A DNA stretch of 64,000 nt. It comes from Monosiga brevicollis MX1 (Eukaryota > Opisthokonta > Choanoflagellata > Craspedida > Salpingoecidae). The position numbers and the translations under genes are program-made. The notes under the pieces are model-generated. The model did not search any database. It worked only from the letters and a program-made list of their open reading frames with translations, and had not been told where the DNA came from. Shown in pieces: positions 1-11,968 of the stretch (within the stretch, counting starts at the first letter, position 1; each line of letters begins with the position of its first letter). The stretch spans positions 549,901-613,900 of the forward strand of contig NW_001865048.1 of NCBI RefSeq assembly GCF_000002865.3, written 5' to 3'.

Positions 1-416
1 AATTCGAGGGCCAGGACCACTGGTGGTGGGACTCTAGCTTGCCGAACGATGGCGGCGTGGTTTTTGACCCCACTGTGCGAACGTTTGTGCAAACGGCCGC
101 TGAGTGGCGGCATCGCGTTCGTCCAGCACAATTTGACGTTGCAAGTCTGAACCCTGCCACCTTCAGTGGTCTCTATGGCGTGCGCATCCTGAATCCGCGT
201 CGCACTGGCCGGTGTGTTGCTGCACACTATCGTCGTGGCGATCGTTCTCGTCCAGGCATCGGCTCTGATGCCACACACTTGCTTGCTTGTGGTTTTGTGG
301 TCTCCATGTCTAGCGCGGCACACATTCGAGTGTCGGAAGGACCCGCAAAATGCAGCTTCACGCTTGAGGCTCGTAATGTATTTGCATTTGAAATAAGCGC
401 TAAGGTTGGGCTCTGA
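1..416 (+). CDS. 3' part of an unrecognised gene, truncated by the window start
   Basis: An open frame enters from the left edge (frame starting at base 3) and runs to a stop at 414-416. It opens with a Trp-rich stretch (HWWWD) and continues through VVFDPTVRTFV and then LYGVRIL. The DPxVRTF motif followed by a YGV motif faintly recalls the C-terminal luminal part of the oligosaccharyltransferase subunit OST48, but the match is too short to name the gene. From about base 210 the composition looks less coding, and a hydrophobic stretch (LLHTIVVAIVLV) appears in another frame, so an intron or frame change is possible there. It may belong to the same transcript as the frame at 764-1477; I could not join the two. 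Confidence 0.35.
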   Translation, partial: FEGQDHWWWDSSLPNDGGVVFDPTVRTFVQTAAEWRHRVRPAQFDVASLNPATFSGLYGVRILNPRRTGRCVAAHYRRGDRSRPGIGSDATHLLACGFVVSMSSAAHIRVSEGPAKCSFTLEARNVFAFEISAKVGL

Positions 417-763
417 TGACATTTCCAGCCCCGCCGCTGATTGCCTTTGTACTTGATCCTGACGATGAGGCTGCGCATCCATAACATGCGCACTGCAGGC
501 TCTGCTATCACTTGGTCGCGCCTGTTCAACAGTCAGGCTGGAGCTTGAAGGGCATGGCTTTGAGACGAGCAGTTTTCCTTTCATCCTGCGACGCACTGCC
601 TTTGGGCAGTTTGCCGCGGAAGAAACTGCCGCAGAGTCAGACGCCAGCAAGGTCGCAGACATCCTTCCTCGGCGCGCTGCTGGTGCCTACGGGCCGGCTC
701 GTCAGGTAACGCTTTCGCCACTGGTCTGTTGATCTCAGAGATCATCTTGATACCAGCAGGATC

Positions 764-1477
764 ATGACTGCTCATTCAGATCCGCTTGCTGCTGCTTGTG
801 GAGCGAAGGTGTTTGCTCGAGCAACATGCGTTGTGCAACCAAGCGACGGCTCGCTGCAGCATCTGGCCGTGTACATCGCCAATTCCCACGCCGTAGGCGC
901 GGGCACGGCCATGTCTATTTTATTGGACAGCATATCACCCGATGAAGCCCAACAATCTTATGGGTGTTCTAATTTCGTGCTGTTGGACGTGGCCCGATGC
1001 AATCGTTGGGTACAAGAGCTAGTGCCGCAAGCCCACGTCGACTTTCCAGGGAACTCCAGTGACGGCATCGTCTTTTACGGCCAACCTGTGGGCCAATATA
1101 GCTCCTCAGTGGGCCTCATGGCCTTGCAGCCCGGTCTTGGAGACGATGGTCTCTTCCTGTTGGTATCAGGTTTGTACGCACTGCTGCTTGGGCCTCAACA
1201 TGATCCGGTTTGTTGGACCCAGACGGCCCTCATCTGCCCTTGCACACACCAACCCATGTACAACCCTCCTGCAGGCACGAGCTCAGCAGCAACAGGTGTT
1301 CTGTGCCGCCAGTCGTTTTCGTCGCAGGCTGCGCTCACTCGTCAAGTCTTCACCAACATGCTTCCCGACTATGTGCTCATCGATTCAGAACGCTTCAGAG
1401 GGGATGGCTTTGGCGCCGTGCTTGACATGGGCTATTTCGACTATCACTGGCAACCTCAGCGTGAAGTTGCTGCTTGA
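764..1477 (+). CDS. Unrecognised protein, about 200-237 residues
   Basis: An open frame with an ATG at 764 and a stop at 1475-1477. A likely intron (GT at 1170, CTGCAG ending at 1274, 105 bases, divisible by three) lies inside it, so both spliced and unspliced forms stay in frame; spliced, the product is about 202 residues. Readable pieces include SNFVLLDVARC, GIVFYGQPVGQYSSS, QVFTNMLPDYVLIDSERF and LDMGYFDYHW. I recognise no family, signal peptide or membrane segment. The good splice-like boundaries, coherent composition and a non-coding tail after 1480 favour a real gene, possibly only its 3' exons. It is convergent with the PIKfyve gene, which ends at 1811. Confidence 0.4.
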   Translation: MTAHSDPLAAACGAKVFARATCVVQPSDGSLQHLAVYIANSHAVGAGTAMSILLDSISPDEAQQSYGCSNFVLLDVARCNRWVQELVPQAHVDFPGNSSDGIVFYGQPVGQYSSSVGLMALQPGLGDDGLFLLVSGLYALLLGPQHDPVCWTQTALICPCTHQPMYNPPAGTSSAATGVLCRQSFSSQAALTRQVFTNMLPDYVLIDSERFRGDGFGAVLDMGYFDYHWQPQREVAA

Positions 1478-1810
1478 AATAAGAACCCAAAGCGAGTGTA
1501 CCTGATTGACGGCAGGACGGCACGCAGCTCGATCTGCTTTGTTGACACCATCGTCTCAAACCTTTGTTCAAAATTTCTTCTTTAATTCACTTGTTGAACG
1601 CAAACTCACAACAGGAATACTTATGGAGATACAGAAGACGTGGGAGCTAGGACATGCATTTAATTAAGTCGCTTGCGTGCACACGTGCGCACTCCCCCCC
1701 TCTCGTTCTCTGCCTTCTATCGGCTTGGAGGCATGCACAGCATGCCGTCTCAAGTGAGACAATGATTTTGGTCATCGCAAGTCACAGTCAGGCCAGCATA
1801 ATCTAGACAA
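1478..1810. other. Convergent intergenic spacer
   Basis: About 330 bases between the stop of the unrecognised plus-strand gene and the stop of PIKfyve on the minus strand. It holds short pyrimidine tracts and no coding signal that I can support; presumably it is two 3' UTRs. Confidence 0.5.
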
Positions 1811-4800
1811 TCAGATGCTAATGTTGGGATCAGTGCGTGGAGCAGCGTCCGCATGCGACGGCGCAAAAACAGGCGATAACAGAGGTTGCATAGAACGCCG
1901 ATCTGGTCTGCGTGGGGTGCCTTGCTCCTTAGCGTCAATAGCGGTATCGGGGTTGAGCCGCGTAAAGCTCAAAACTGAGCTCGCTGTCCAAGAGTCAGGC
2001 ACCAGCAAAAAGTAGCGATGCATAGCCTCGATGAAGCGGCGTCGATAGTTGCCTGTGTGGACACACATAGCGGTCAGTGCGCACTCTTTGCCTTGCAAGC
2101 ACGCCGAGCGGAGCTGACTGACGCGGCGAAATAACGGTAGGCATGTTGCCTGTGCCACCGAGCAGGCCACTCGACTTGATCCACATCTCCAAGCGTTTAT
2201 CCAATGTGAACGTGCGAATGTAGTCAATGATACCAACCACCAGCTCCTGGCAAGCCCACAATCACATCAAATGAGTAGAAGAGTGGGCAAGCAGAAGACA
2301 AAGAAAGAAAAAAAAAAAAAAAGCCATTTTCTCAGACAGATCACAGACCCTTGGTCACCAGCAGGGAAAGAAAGGCGCAAATGTTTCACGGGGTCAAGTA
2401 CGGTGCACCGGACCATATGACCATACCTGACGCTGTTCATCAACGCCGACGAGGAGAGAATAGTCCATGATATTGAGGTTGGATAGAAACCGCGCATCAT
2501 TTTCAATCGCTTTTCCAAGCACCGCCTGGCCCAAACCGGGAGTGCAAGGGTGAGGCACGGTCATACAAAAAGTTGCAGTGCCGTACAAGCCGAGGATCAA
2601 GTTGTCAAAAATAGTGTTGGCATGGAGGCAAAGACGCTGCACCAACCTTGCTGTGGGGGCGAATGTACAAAGGGGACTGTGCAATTTTCTCCACCAGATT
2701 TTCGTCCAACATCACGTAGTCGCTGGCTCCCGCGTGTCGGTTGCGCATGGAGCCCTTCAGATCATAAATGTGGGCAATTTGACGGTCAAAGAACAGGTTG
2801 TCCATGATAAACACTGTTTGTTTCATGGTCTTGCGTGTAGATCGGGCAGAGTTCTGATAGCCAATGCGATACACGCCCACAATCTTGGCAAGCAAAGACG
2901 GCTTATTGTGCATGTAAGCATCACGCATGTATTGAAAGTAGTGGGGCAGAAACTGTTCCACGGAGCGTGCTTCTGAAGGCGACAGCTGTTTGAGAATAAA
3001 TCGATCGTCCGTCATCTTGCAAAAGTCGGCTCCTGAGCGCCCCCCGCGCGCATCCCACTTGATACAGCTGTTTGCAAACAGGGTTAATTGTCAAATATTT
3101 GATCCAGAAAAACCAAGCCGATCAAGCCCCCACTCCTTGCACCCAACGCAAAACCCATTGGCAACTAGCATAGCAGTGAGGAGGCAGCACGACTCGAATC
3201 TATTACCGTGAAAGGGAGTGGATGAATTCGCGCTCAATCTCGTCGTCACTGCGATCATCCTTGATGACCATGCGCCGCATGTCGCGAAACTCGCGGGCAT
3301 ACCAAACCTACAGAGACAGCGCAATCATGAGAGCGGGATGGGTCGAAGCCTTGCGAACAGAGTCGATGTCAAGTCGGCACAAACGGTCTGGGGATCACCG
3401 ACCTCGCAGTAAAAGTCAGTGGCCTGATCGGAAAAATTGTGGCAATAGTGAGGTTGCTCAGTGCGAATTGCTTCCTGAGTTGTCTGGGCCGACGGGCGGG
3501 CGGCGCTGTTGGTTGGAGGCTTGGACGGCGCGACGTGGGCGGGATAAGATGCTGCCTCGGCCGTTTCAATGGCGGGTGCCGCGAGATAGTTGGCGCTGGC
3601 TGTTCGAGCCGCCGAAGCCTACAGTGAACAGACATGGGTGTTAAGATAGTCTTGGTCGGTTGTGTGACAACAGAGGCGGCGGGTTGCCAGGGGTGCAACG
3701 GTTCATGCTTCACGAGGAGCGTACAATGTGGTCTTCTTCTTGCACGCGGTGATCCCTTTCGCGAACAAACTGTAGATATGGCTCGGAGCTGAGCGTAAAG
3801 GCAATCAAGCTGCTGGGCTCGTCCTCGTATACCGTCACGCCAAAGTTTTTGGAGGTTGGGTGCATGGGATGCTCTGTATTGGGCAGCGGAACCTGTCGAA
3901 ATGGGCAAGGGGGTGTGAGTGTAAGAAGTTTTCCAAATGGCAGGGGTCGTTGCGCCAAACAGCAAAAAGCAGGCAGCAAGGAGGAGGCGGGTCTGAAGCC
4001 GACCCACCGGAATGTCACGGATAGGTCCGTTGGAAGGGAAGAGGTGTGCAATCTTTTTCAAGTAGCTACTGTCCTTGGCTTGGGTATCAAGCAATTGAGG
4101 TGGATCGTCTATGCATGTGCGTTGGGGCAGCATGAGCCACGGGACATCACATGTGCCACGTCGCGAAGAACGAGCGTGTGCTTTCGAGCAACAACTAACC
4201 TTCGGCATCCTCACGACTTGTCGGGCTACCAGTGCCGCTTTCGTGGCGGGTCACAGCTGGTGAAGTCAAAGTGGAAGCATTTGCCGACTGAAGCGCAGCA
4301 GAGTCGGGCAAGTTGAGCCCTGCCGAAGAAGAGGCACTTGCCAACGTTCGAGGCGATGGCGACGGCGAAGGGAGGGCAGCTGCATCCTTCTTATTCTTGG
4401 GCCTCGTCAAGGACAGCAACATATCCTACCAGGTGCGGGCATGAACAAGAGACAATGGGGCCGGGGTGCGAGGTGGGCTTAAATAATAATTAAAAACAAA
4501 CAAACAAACAACAAACAAAAAAAGAAAAAAAAAAAGAAAAAGAAAATTACTCGAGACGAAGAGGCAAGAAAGCAAACCTTGAAGGCGGCATTGAGACGGT
4601 CAGTGGCATTGACGGTGGCACGTGAAACCTGAAACGACGTGCGCTCCAGCCTAAGCCACGGCGATTTACGGGAAGGCACAATTCAAGAAGAAAGCAAATG
4701 AAGTTGCATTGCCTTTGAAAGTTGACATTGGGAAACGGGTGCGATGATTCGGGCGGGGACCAAGGTGCGTACTGGGCAGTGGCATCATATGGTATAAGCT

Positions 4801-6144
4801 GGGTCGCTTTGGAGGAGATTGGGCCCTTCAGCAAGGCTGTTGAAAAGGCAGGATCCGTAGGGTCGGCTTCCAAAATGGATGACGATAGGTCAGGTCCGAC
4901 AGGCTTGATGGGCGGTCCCTCCTCTGCCTGTGGGGTGTCATCCTCCTGAGTTGCCGCCGTTTCTGGTGTAACAGTGGCAGTTGCTTCAGCTTGCGGGGTC
5001 TGCAGGGCTTTCCATTCGTGCACGCTGCTTTCAAACGCTTCGAGTTCTTTCGTCAACGCCTACAAACAACAACATGAGCAAGTAGATTCGATGGCATGTT
5101 CGGGCCGGCGGCGGCAAAATCCAGCTTACGAAGACGTACAGCTAGTTCGTCATTAATGACGCCCTGCAAGCGAGGCAGCCGGGCTTGCAGCTGGGCCTGA
5201 TGATCTGCATGCACTTTTTCCACCATGCCCAACCGTTTGCCCGCATTGGCTTTGAGATTGTCGATGGCAGCATCAAACTTTTGAATCTGATCTTCCCAAT
5301 CAGCAACAAAGGAGCTGTGGCGTCAACAAGGGGATATTTAGAGCCATGGGATGCATCGCGGGTTGGTACATCCATTGAACCAAGGCAACATCAACAATAT
5401 AGGGCAAGACGCCGGAGGGTCAAAACCGGAGAAACTTGAGCGACTGGCAAGCAAGGGGCTTGGTCCAGCCCGACGTGGTTGACCAACGTACCCAAGTTTG
5501 GGAATAACCAAAGCTTTTGGGGCAAACGCGACTTCCAATGGCACGATTGGCTTGCGATCAAAATATGCAATCAGGTTTCCCTGAACAAGAATATCACCAA
5601 TGGCAACAACGATGAGGTTGAGTCAAGCTGCCGCAGCTACACCTCTTGTTCCTGCAACTGTCTACTGACTGCTGGCACTTACCTTGCCAAAATAGCGGAG
5701 GTGGCATTTGTAGAAGCAATGGGGACAGAGACCTTCCATGACGCGATAAGCATCCGCTAAAAATGTTAGCTCAAGATATTTGCCCAGCGACATGTGCCAC
5801 GTCTATTTGTCACAGACAGAGCACAATATCGTAATCAAGAGGACGCAACTTCAGTACACGAGAAAAGGCGGGGAGCAAAAAATGGTAGCGGGCGGCCAAA
5901 TGATGCAGCGTCGCACCTCGGAAGATACGAGTACAGGCGGAGTTTGCATGGAGCACTCTTCACACCAAGACCACATGAGTAACGGATTATCCCCGCCAGT
6001 CGGGTCGGGAATGGGTGTCTTGAGTCGCTCCGTCCTATCACGCCCACCGGCATTGGCGGTCGCATCGAAACAGGCAGCGAAAGATACACGACGTTGTAAG
6101 TGCCCCGCAGGAATGCATCCAAGATAGAGAGAGGGAAAAAAAAA

Positions 6145-6180
<36 letters not shown>

Positions 6181-9100
6181 TTTGAGCAGACATACCCAAC
6201 TTCAATCTGCGCATCACCGTGGACAAATGTGCGGACATGACGCTCCACTGGAAGCCCACACTGGTCATTGGGGCACACGTAATTGGGGTTGAGGCACATT
6301 TGATCGACGTAGTAACCCAGAGTCAGGTCGTTTGAACTGTAGTATTTGAGCGTCACCAATTGTGGTTCAAGACAAGACTGCTGATTTTGGTCCACGCTCA
6401 AGCTATACAGTACGTCCAAGCTCTGGTGCAGCTCGACATCAAAACAGTCATGGGCATGTAGGGGTGGCTCAGTTCCAGGCATCAACAAGGGCGACCATTG
6501 GACTACCTCAGGCAGTAACGAGAAGGCTTCACAGTGCTGGCCACGATCAGTGAAGAGGTAAGGCAGTGGAAGGGTCAAGGCTGGGGAGGTGGACAAAATT
6601 AACCCGTCAAGCAGTCGCTGGAAAAGGCGACGCCGACGCTGCCAGACGTTGTCGTCGAAAACTACATCGCGCACTGCAGTTTAAAGCGCAATCCCAGCCC
6701 ATGACAAGAAAAAAAGAAAAGCAAAAGTGAGTTGGTTCATGATGTCTTCACATAAAACCACGTCCCAAAAAAAAGACGGTGACAAGCAAGCAGGCAAACA
6801 AGCAAAACAAAACAAAACGACAAATCAAGCCCACCAGCAACAACAACTTCAGTATTAACAACCAGAACAACGGTCATGCGGGCAAGCCAGCAGACATGTA
6901 CAAACCACGCAACAATGGTAGCGTTTCGCTGTCACCAGCTTCGAGCAATTCCAGCTCATCGGATAGGGGTGAGGCCTGGCTGGTAGAACCAGCGGCAAAG
7001 GCGACGAGTTGCGAGCCAGATATCAAGCTTTGATCCAAGGGATCTTCATCTAAAGTAGAATCTGACCGCAGCAGGCGCGCGGGCTTGATGGAGACGGTGG
7101 CAGCGATCTGACGTTCAATAATGGCATGGACGGCATCAGGCGATGCAAAGCCCACAAATTGGTCTGCCAACAAGCGTTTCTCCAATTCAAGGTGATAGGC
7201 AGCGTAGCATAGAAACTTGAGAATGCCCTTAACGGTGGTGAGGCGCTTAATGTCGTCGAGTCCGCGCAAGATGATGGTGCAGCCAAGTTCGGCAGGGCAG
7301 CCATCAAACACGGCCAGTGTTTTGCGCTCGTCATCAGCAGCACGAAAGTATTCGATGGAGAAGTGGGAGCAGCGTCCCAGTTGACGGGCAACGTTGAGCT
7401 CCTCGATGCTATTCAGAATAGTGGCCTGGGTGCAACGCGCCAGGTAGCGCACTGCCGAGGGCTTGACGTTGATGAGCAGGGTGATGCCGGCTTGCTCCAG
7501 CAGGTCGAGGGCAATACGAGCCACGGCCTTTTGAGCAACCACAACTTGCGGTCTCATGTTGCGGATGCGCTGTACAGCGTTCTTGAGAAACTCGTGCTCC
7601 TGGCGCAAGACGGTCTCAAGGGAAGCGTACTTGGATTCACCACGCGGCGTGAACTCCAGAGGAAAGCGCAGGATCAAGATGGTTGGGTCGTGGATGTTGG
7701 TGCGCATTCTCTTGTGAGCCACATGTTTTGTGAAAATGACTCCCGAGTAGTAATGGCTGTGTCGAGGCTCACCGCCAGTCAGGCAGCGAACCTTGACATA
7801 CGAGCGCACATCCAAGTCGTCGCCATTTTGTACCTGAGGACGAACGCTGGCCGCCGCCCGCATGGCCAGAGGAAGCAGGACATCGTGCCATTCTGCGCCC
7901 AGCTCATGCCATTGTAAAAGCTAAATGTTGATCCGAGGAAAAGTGGCAAAAGAAGATTAGCAAACGCGATAAGCCGGACACACGCGTCGGAAATGAGCAA
8001 GTTGGGACGCCGCCTGGCCACCAAGTACATGCCTGGGTTAAGAGGCGTTGCAAATGCGATTGGTTGCAGCGGTCAATGTCGAGCTTCGCGTCATGACGCG
8101 GCATTTTTGTTGTTGTTGAGGTTGCCTGTTGCCAGCACCAATGACTTGTAAGCAAGGACAAGGCCAACCACGCCCTCCCAGGCGTCGCTTGCACATAGCA
8201 AGCAGAACTTGAGAGCAAGAAGAAAAGAAGAATAGATCAGGAGAATGGTTCAAGCAGGGTACCGCACCTCTGTGTCACTAGGAGGCGAGCCTGGAATCTA
8301 TGACAAGGTTTGATCAAGGAATCATATACATTAAGGCCAAATGAAAGAAAGGAACAAGGGAAAGAGAGCAAATGTCATGGAAGTCATTACAGCTCTTGTC
8401 AAGGCGGGACCATGCGGTAGCAGTACGTACAACATCAATGTTGGGAGGTTCAACCACGCCGATGGAGGACTGGTTTGTGCGCCGGCGAAAGGGTGTGGGT
8501 GAACCACGCGAGATACTGTTCCGATGCGCCTTCGGAGTGCTCAGGTATTGTGATTTGGTCATGGAGCTGCTCCGCGGTTCCAAGGGGGGAAGAGAGCCAG
8601 GGGAAAACGACGCATTCAAATCATCGCCGTCCTCATCAAATTCATCTTTCGATTCCTCCAAAATTTCAGCATCTGGGATGAAGGGTTGCGTCTCGATCTG
8701 CCGAAACCAGGAGGGTGCATCATCGGTCTCATCGTCCGCACTCGAAATAGTCTGTGGAGTGGACGGGTCCTGGTCGGCAAAAGTCTTGGGAGCTACGCGC
8801 ATGAGCACATAGTCATCTTGAAATGTTGTGGGACCATCTTCGCGTGCCATAGTGATGAACCCAGCCTCCAGCAAACCCTGTGCAATTTCTATGGCCTGTG
8901 CCAGAGAATTCACACGCCAGGAAACAAAAATAAAGGGGGGCGGGGGGCGGGATGTGAGTGTAGGTCGTCGATGAGCATGCTTTCTCAAGCAAAGCAAAAG
9001 GCAGGCAGCGATTTGCAAAGTAGGTTAGACGGTTGAAACCATGCCCACCTGCTCGCGCTTTTGAGCAAAACGCATGGTGATCATGAGGTTGATCAGTTCG

Positions 9101-10673
9101 CTGGCGACGAAGGTGTTGGCGTAGCGAACCAGTTGTTCACGATGCAGCTGCAGGTGACGGAATACACCAGAAGCATGGAAGGAGATGAGCAAAATGCCAC
9201 GTGGCTTTGCGCTGCATCCATGACTTGATACTCACTCGAATGTCCAGGGTGCGTTCAGCAGCAACTTGTTGCAGAAAACGTCGAGCATCCTCCAAGGGTG
9301 CATGCTAAGCGGGCGCAGAGCGACAGGGTGAGTTGATCCTTGCGGCAAGCAAAGTGTGCAGCCCAATGGATGTATTGTTGACCAACTTCGCCATGGCCAT
9401 GGTTAGGTGAGGCTGAGAACAGGGAGAATGAGCTCGTTGGATGAGAAGAATGGGATGCCAGACGAGCCGGCACTGCAAGCAGAGGCGGAAGGAGCCAAGC
9501 GTCCGAAGGCCGTGTGAGAAGTAGCAGCAGAGTAAGCATGCGCAAAGCACATCGTCGCAAATGACCAAGCAATGGGATGGGCTCTCAAGGTCACCAGGTT
9601 GAGAGACTGGATGCAACCACGCAGAGCGGAATTTGTTTGACGTACGTTCAGACAGTTGGCTTTCGGAGCCTCGCATGCTCATCTTTGGACCTTCAAGAAT
9701 GCTGTGTGAAATGGATTCTTCAAAGGAAGCACGATGGGCTGGGCGAGATACAATGGCAAAGCAGGTGCGGCAGCAGCGAAGCTTGCCGGCTCGGCCGACC
9801 AAGGTGCCTGGAATCTGCTCGGAGCAGCACTTGGAGCACATCACTTGACCGCAGATGCGGCAATGGTGGCGCCGGCGGACCAGATTAAAGGTGCCGCCAC
9901 ATTCATAACACTCTGGAGCACTTTCATCAGGCATCCAGTGTTGGCGAAATGCCTAGCAAGGAGCAAGAAACATGACATGCGGCGCGATGCAAGTTCAAGC
10001 CAGTCAAACACCAGAAGCAATTGCAAAGGCAGCGAGGAAGGGCGCGACCAAGTGCGAGAAAAGCTTGGGCGAAGACACCCAGGAAGGATGGGAACAGCGA
10101 CGGCCGGACCTGTTCGGTGTCCGTCTTGACTAGGCTTGTGAATCGGTTGAGAATGGAAACGCGATCGTGGGCAGAGAAGGACGAGTAGTCGCCCGGGGCT
10201 GGCGGGGCTGCGGGACCCGGTGCAGAGGCAAGGACATTGCTTGACGCTTGAGCACCAGCCGTAAAACTGGCACGCCGTGCATCCACAGGGATGGACGCGG
10301 AGCCGGGGACCGATCCAGGAGCTGGGCCTTGGGTTGAGCCCGAGCCAGTACTGGCAGCTAAGCTGCCTTCAAGAGTGCTGGATATGGGGGTGCTGGCAGG
10401 TTGTGTCGTGGTGCGGTCTGTCGAGGTGATTTGCTGCTGCTGGGACTGAGCGGGCGGCAGGATGATGGGTTCAGGGGCTGCGGCCAAAGGAGCTGGGCCC
10501 GTCTTGTCCGCGGCTACGCCATCCTTGCTTGTGGCTGGGGCGGCTGCGGCCTCAGCTGGGGCTGCTCGCTTGGTACTGCGGCTAAAGCCCAAGAAGCTGG
10601 CCAGAGAAAAACTGTTTTCCTCTTCCGGTGGCTCTGGCGGAGGATCACCTAGCGAAACGTACTGCTCCTCCAT
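1811..10673 (-). CDS. PIKFYVE: PIKfyve/Fab1 phosphatidylinositol 3-phosphate 5-kinase
   Basis: Makes PI(3,5)P2 from PI3P on endosomes and lysosomes. Domains run in family order on the minus strand. The start is the ATG at 10673 (MEEQYVSLGDPP), followed by a low-complexity N-terminus. A FYVE zinc finger lies near 9750-9930 (RRRHHCRICGQ, eight Cys pattern). A DEP domain is split over about 8790-9300 (TFVASELINLM, FQDDYVLMRV). The chaperonin-like TCP-1 domain is near 7050-7900 (ITLLINVK, GCTIILRGLDD), and the PIKfyve-specific Cys-rich region lies near 5700-6670. Coiled-coil-prone stretches occupy 4550-5350. The PIP-kinase domain is at 1990-3330, with the ATP-binding Lys in RFILKQL, then IYDLKGSMRNRH, IMDYSLLVG and an activation loop beginning MPTVISPR. 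The tail ends SDSWTAS-like as PDSWTA. At least a dozen introns are present, and one contains a (GT)n tract. No key residue looks lost. It shares a divergent promoter region with the myosin gene. Confidence 0.93.
6147..6179. repeat. (GT)n microsatellite in a PIKfyve intron
   Basis: About 16 GT units directly after a run of ten A residues. It lies between coding exons of PIKfyve, so it sits in an intron. Confidence 0.95.
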
Positions 10674-11968
10674 TGCACCAGGTGTTGATGAGGCTGCAAG
10701 CGGCTAGCGGCCCGACTGGTGTGGTGGGACCTCCAGCGCCACGACCTGCTTACGGGCGCATGCCGTGGTGGGCTCGGCTGGTCGCAACCCGAATAATTGC
10801 TTTTAGGTTCCCAATCGCTCTTCGCGCTGAATCAGGCTTCCGTTTCTGGCGCCTGTTCTAGTCTCGCCGCGTGGTGGCGCTGCCGCTCAGGCGATCAATT
10901 CCGAGCCAGCCACCCGTTTCGTCCGTTGGTGTGTCACTACACAATTGCAATTGCCGCACAACACCTGTTCCCATTCTTGGTGATGATGTCAGCCTAAATT
11001 GTCATCTTTTCTCGTCCGGGACAACAAGAAGAATGCTCTGGGCAGTGAGTAGTTGTGTGTAATGTGTATCCGCTCGAGCGCAAGGCAAGGAAGCAGTCGA
11101 AGGTTTTCTTTTGTCTCTTTTGTTTAGAGCACGTAAGTGTGTGTGTGTGTGTGTGTGTGTGTCGCGCGAGCGCTGCCACCTCTCTCTGTGTGTCTCTCTC
11201 TCTCTTTTTTTTGTTTTTTTTCATCCAAGTGTTTTGTCGTCAGCGACAAGAACGACCAAGGGGGGAGGGAGGGGGCTGCAGGGATATCCAGTATTAGAAC
11301 AGCTGCTCCCCATCCAGCAGGGGGAAACGTGGGCTGGGTGAGCTGCCGACCTGTGGCCCGCCCCCCGTTCCTGGACGGGCGGGTTGTGTGGTGCATTCAA
11401 ATGTGCTGTCCTCTCCAACCCAAGGGCTTCCTGCCTCCTGCGCCTGGGTCCTTGGCCCCCTCCTTTTTTTTGTTGTTGTTGTTGTTGGTTTGCAGCTCAT
11501 GCGTGGCCTGCCATTTCCGCAAAGGTCCGCTGCACGGTCGTCATCATCACCAAATCCGTGCTTTCCCATTGAGCTTGGTGGTCAGCTTCTTATTTGAAGT
11601 GACCGCCCATATTTGTCGTGTGCAGCACAGCTCTTGGCGGGCGTGTGACGTTCTTCTTCCATTCTTACCCCGTCCAAGTAGCCCGCCCATCTTCAGGGGT
11701 CTCTCCCTTACCTTCTCCTCAACCTGTGGATCAGGGTGAGTCAGTGAGAGAGGATGGACCGCTCACAGCGCTTATTTGGCACGCGTTTGCTCGCTGTCAC
11801 CACGTCTGCCAGCTGAAGCTCAAATTGGTCGCCCTGGGGGCTTGGCAGGCATGGCCTGAATCCTGAGTTGACACAAACATCCTGGCAGCCGGCCTTGCCA
11901 GCTCGCCGACCTGACCTTTGCGCCACACACATCTCCCGACGTCCTGGCCTCGAGCGACACCATCCATC
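10674..11968. promoter_or_regulatory. Divergent spacer between PIKfyve and myosin
   Basis: About 1.3 kb separating the two start codons, so it must carry both promoters and 5' UTRs. It contains a (GT)n tract at 11137-11162 followed by (TC)n and T-rich stretches to about 11222, plus a (GTT)n run near 11469. An open frame of about 200 codons across 11137-11739 is mostly simple sequence and low-complexity Leu/Ser, so I do not call it a gene. No defined promoter motif was recognised. Confidence 0.6.
11137..11162. repeat. (GT)n microsatellite in a divergent promoter region
   Basis: Thirteen GT units between the PIKfyve and myosin start codons, followed closely by CT-rich and T-rich tracts. Confidence 0.95.

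Noticed and set aside
7363-7917. Open frame of 184 codons on the plus strand
   Set aside because: It is the antisense shadow of the PIKfyve chaperonin-like exon, whose protein is clearly recognisable on the minus strand.
11137-11739. Open frame of 200 codons on the plus strand between PIKfyve and myosin
   Set aside because: It begins inside the GT repeat, is full of Ser/Leu/Phe runs from pyrimidine tracts, and has no family resemblance.
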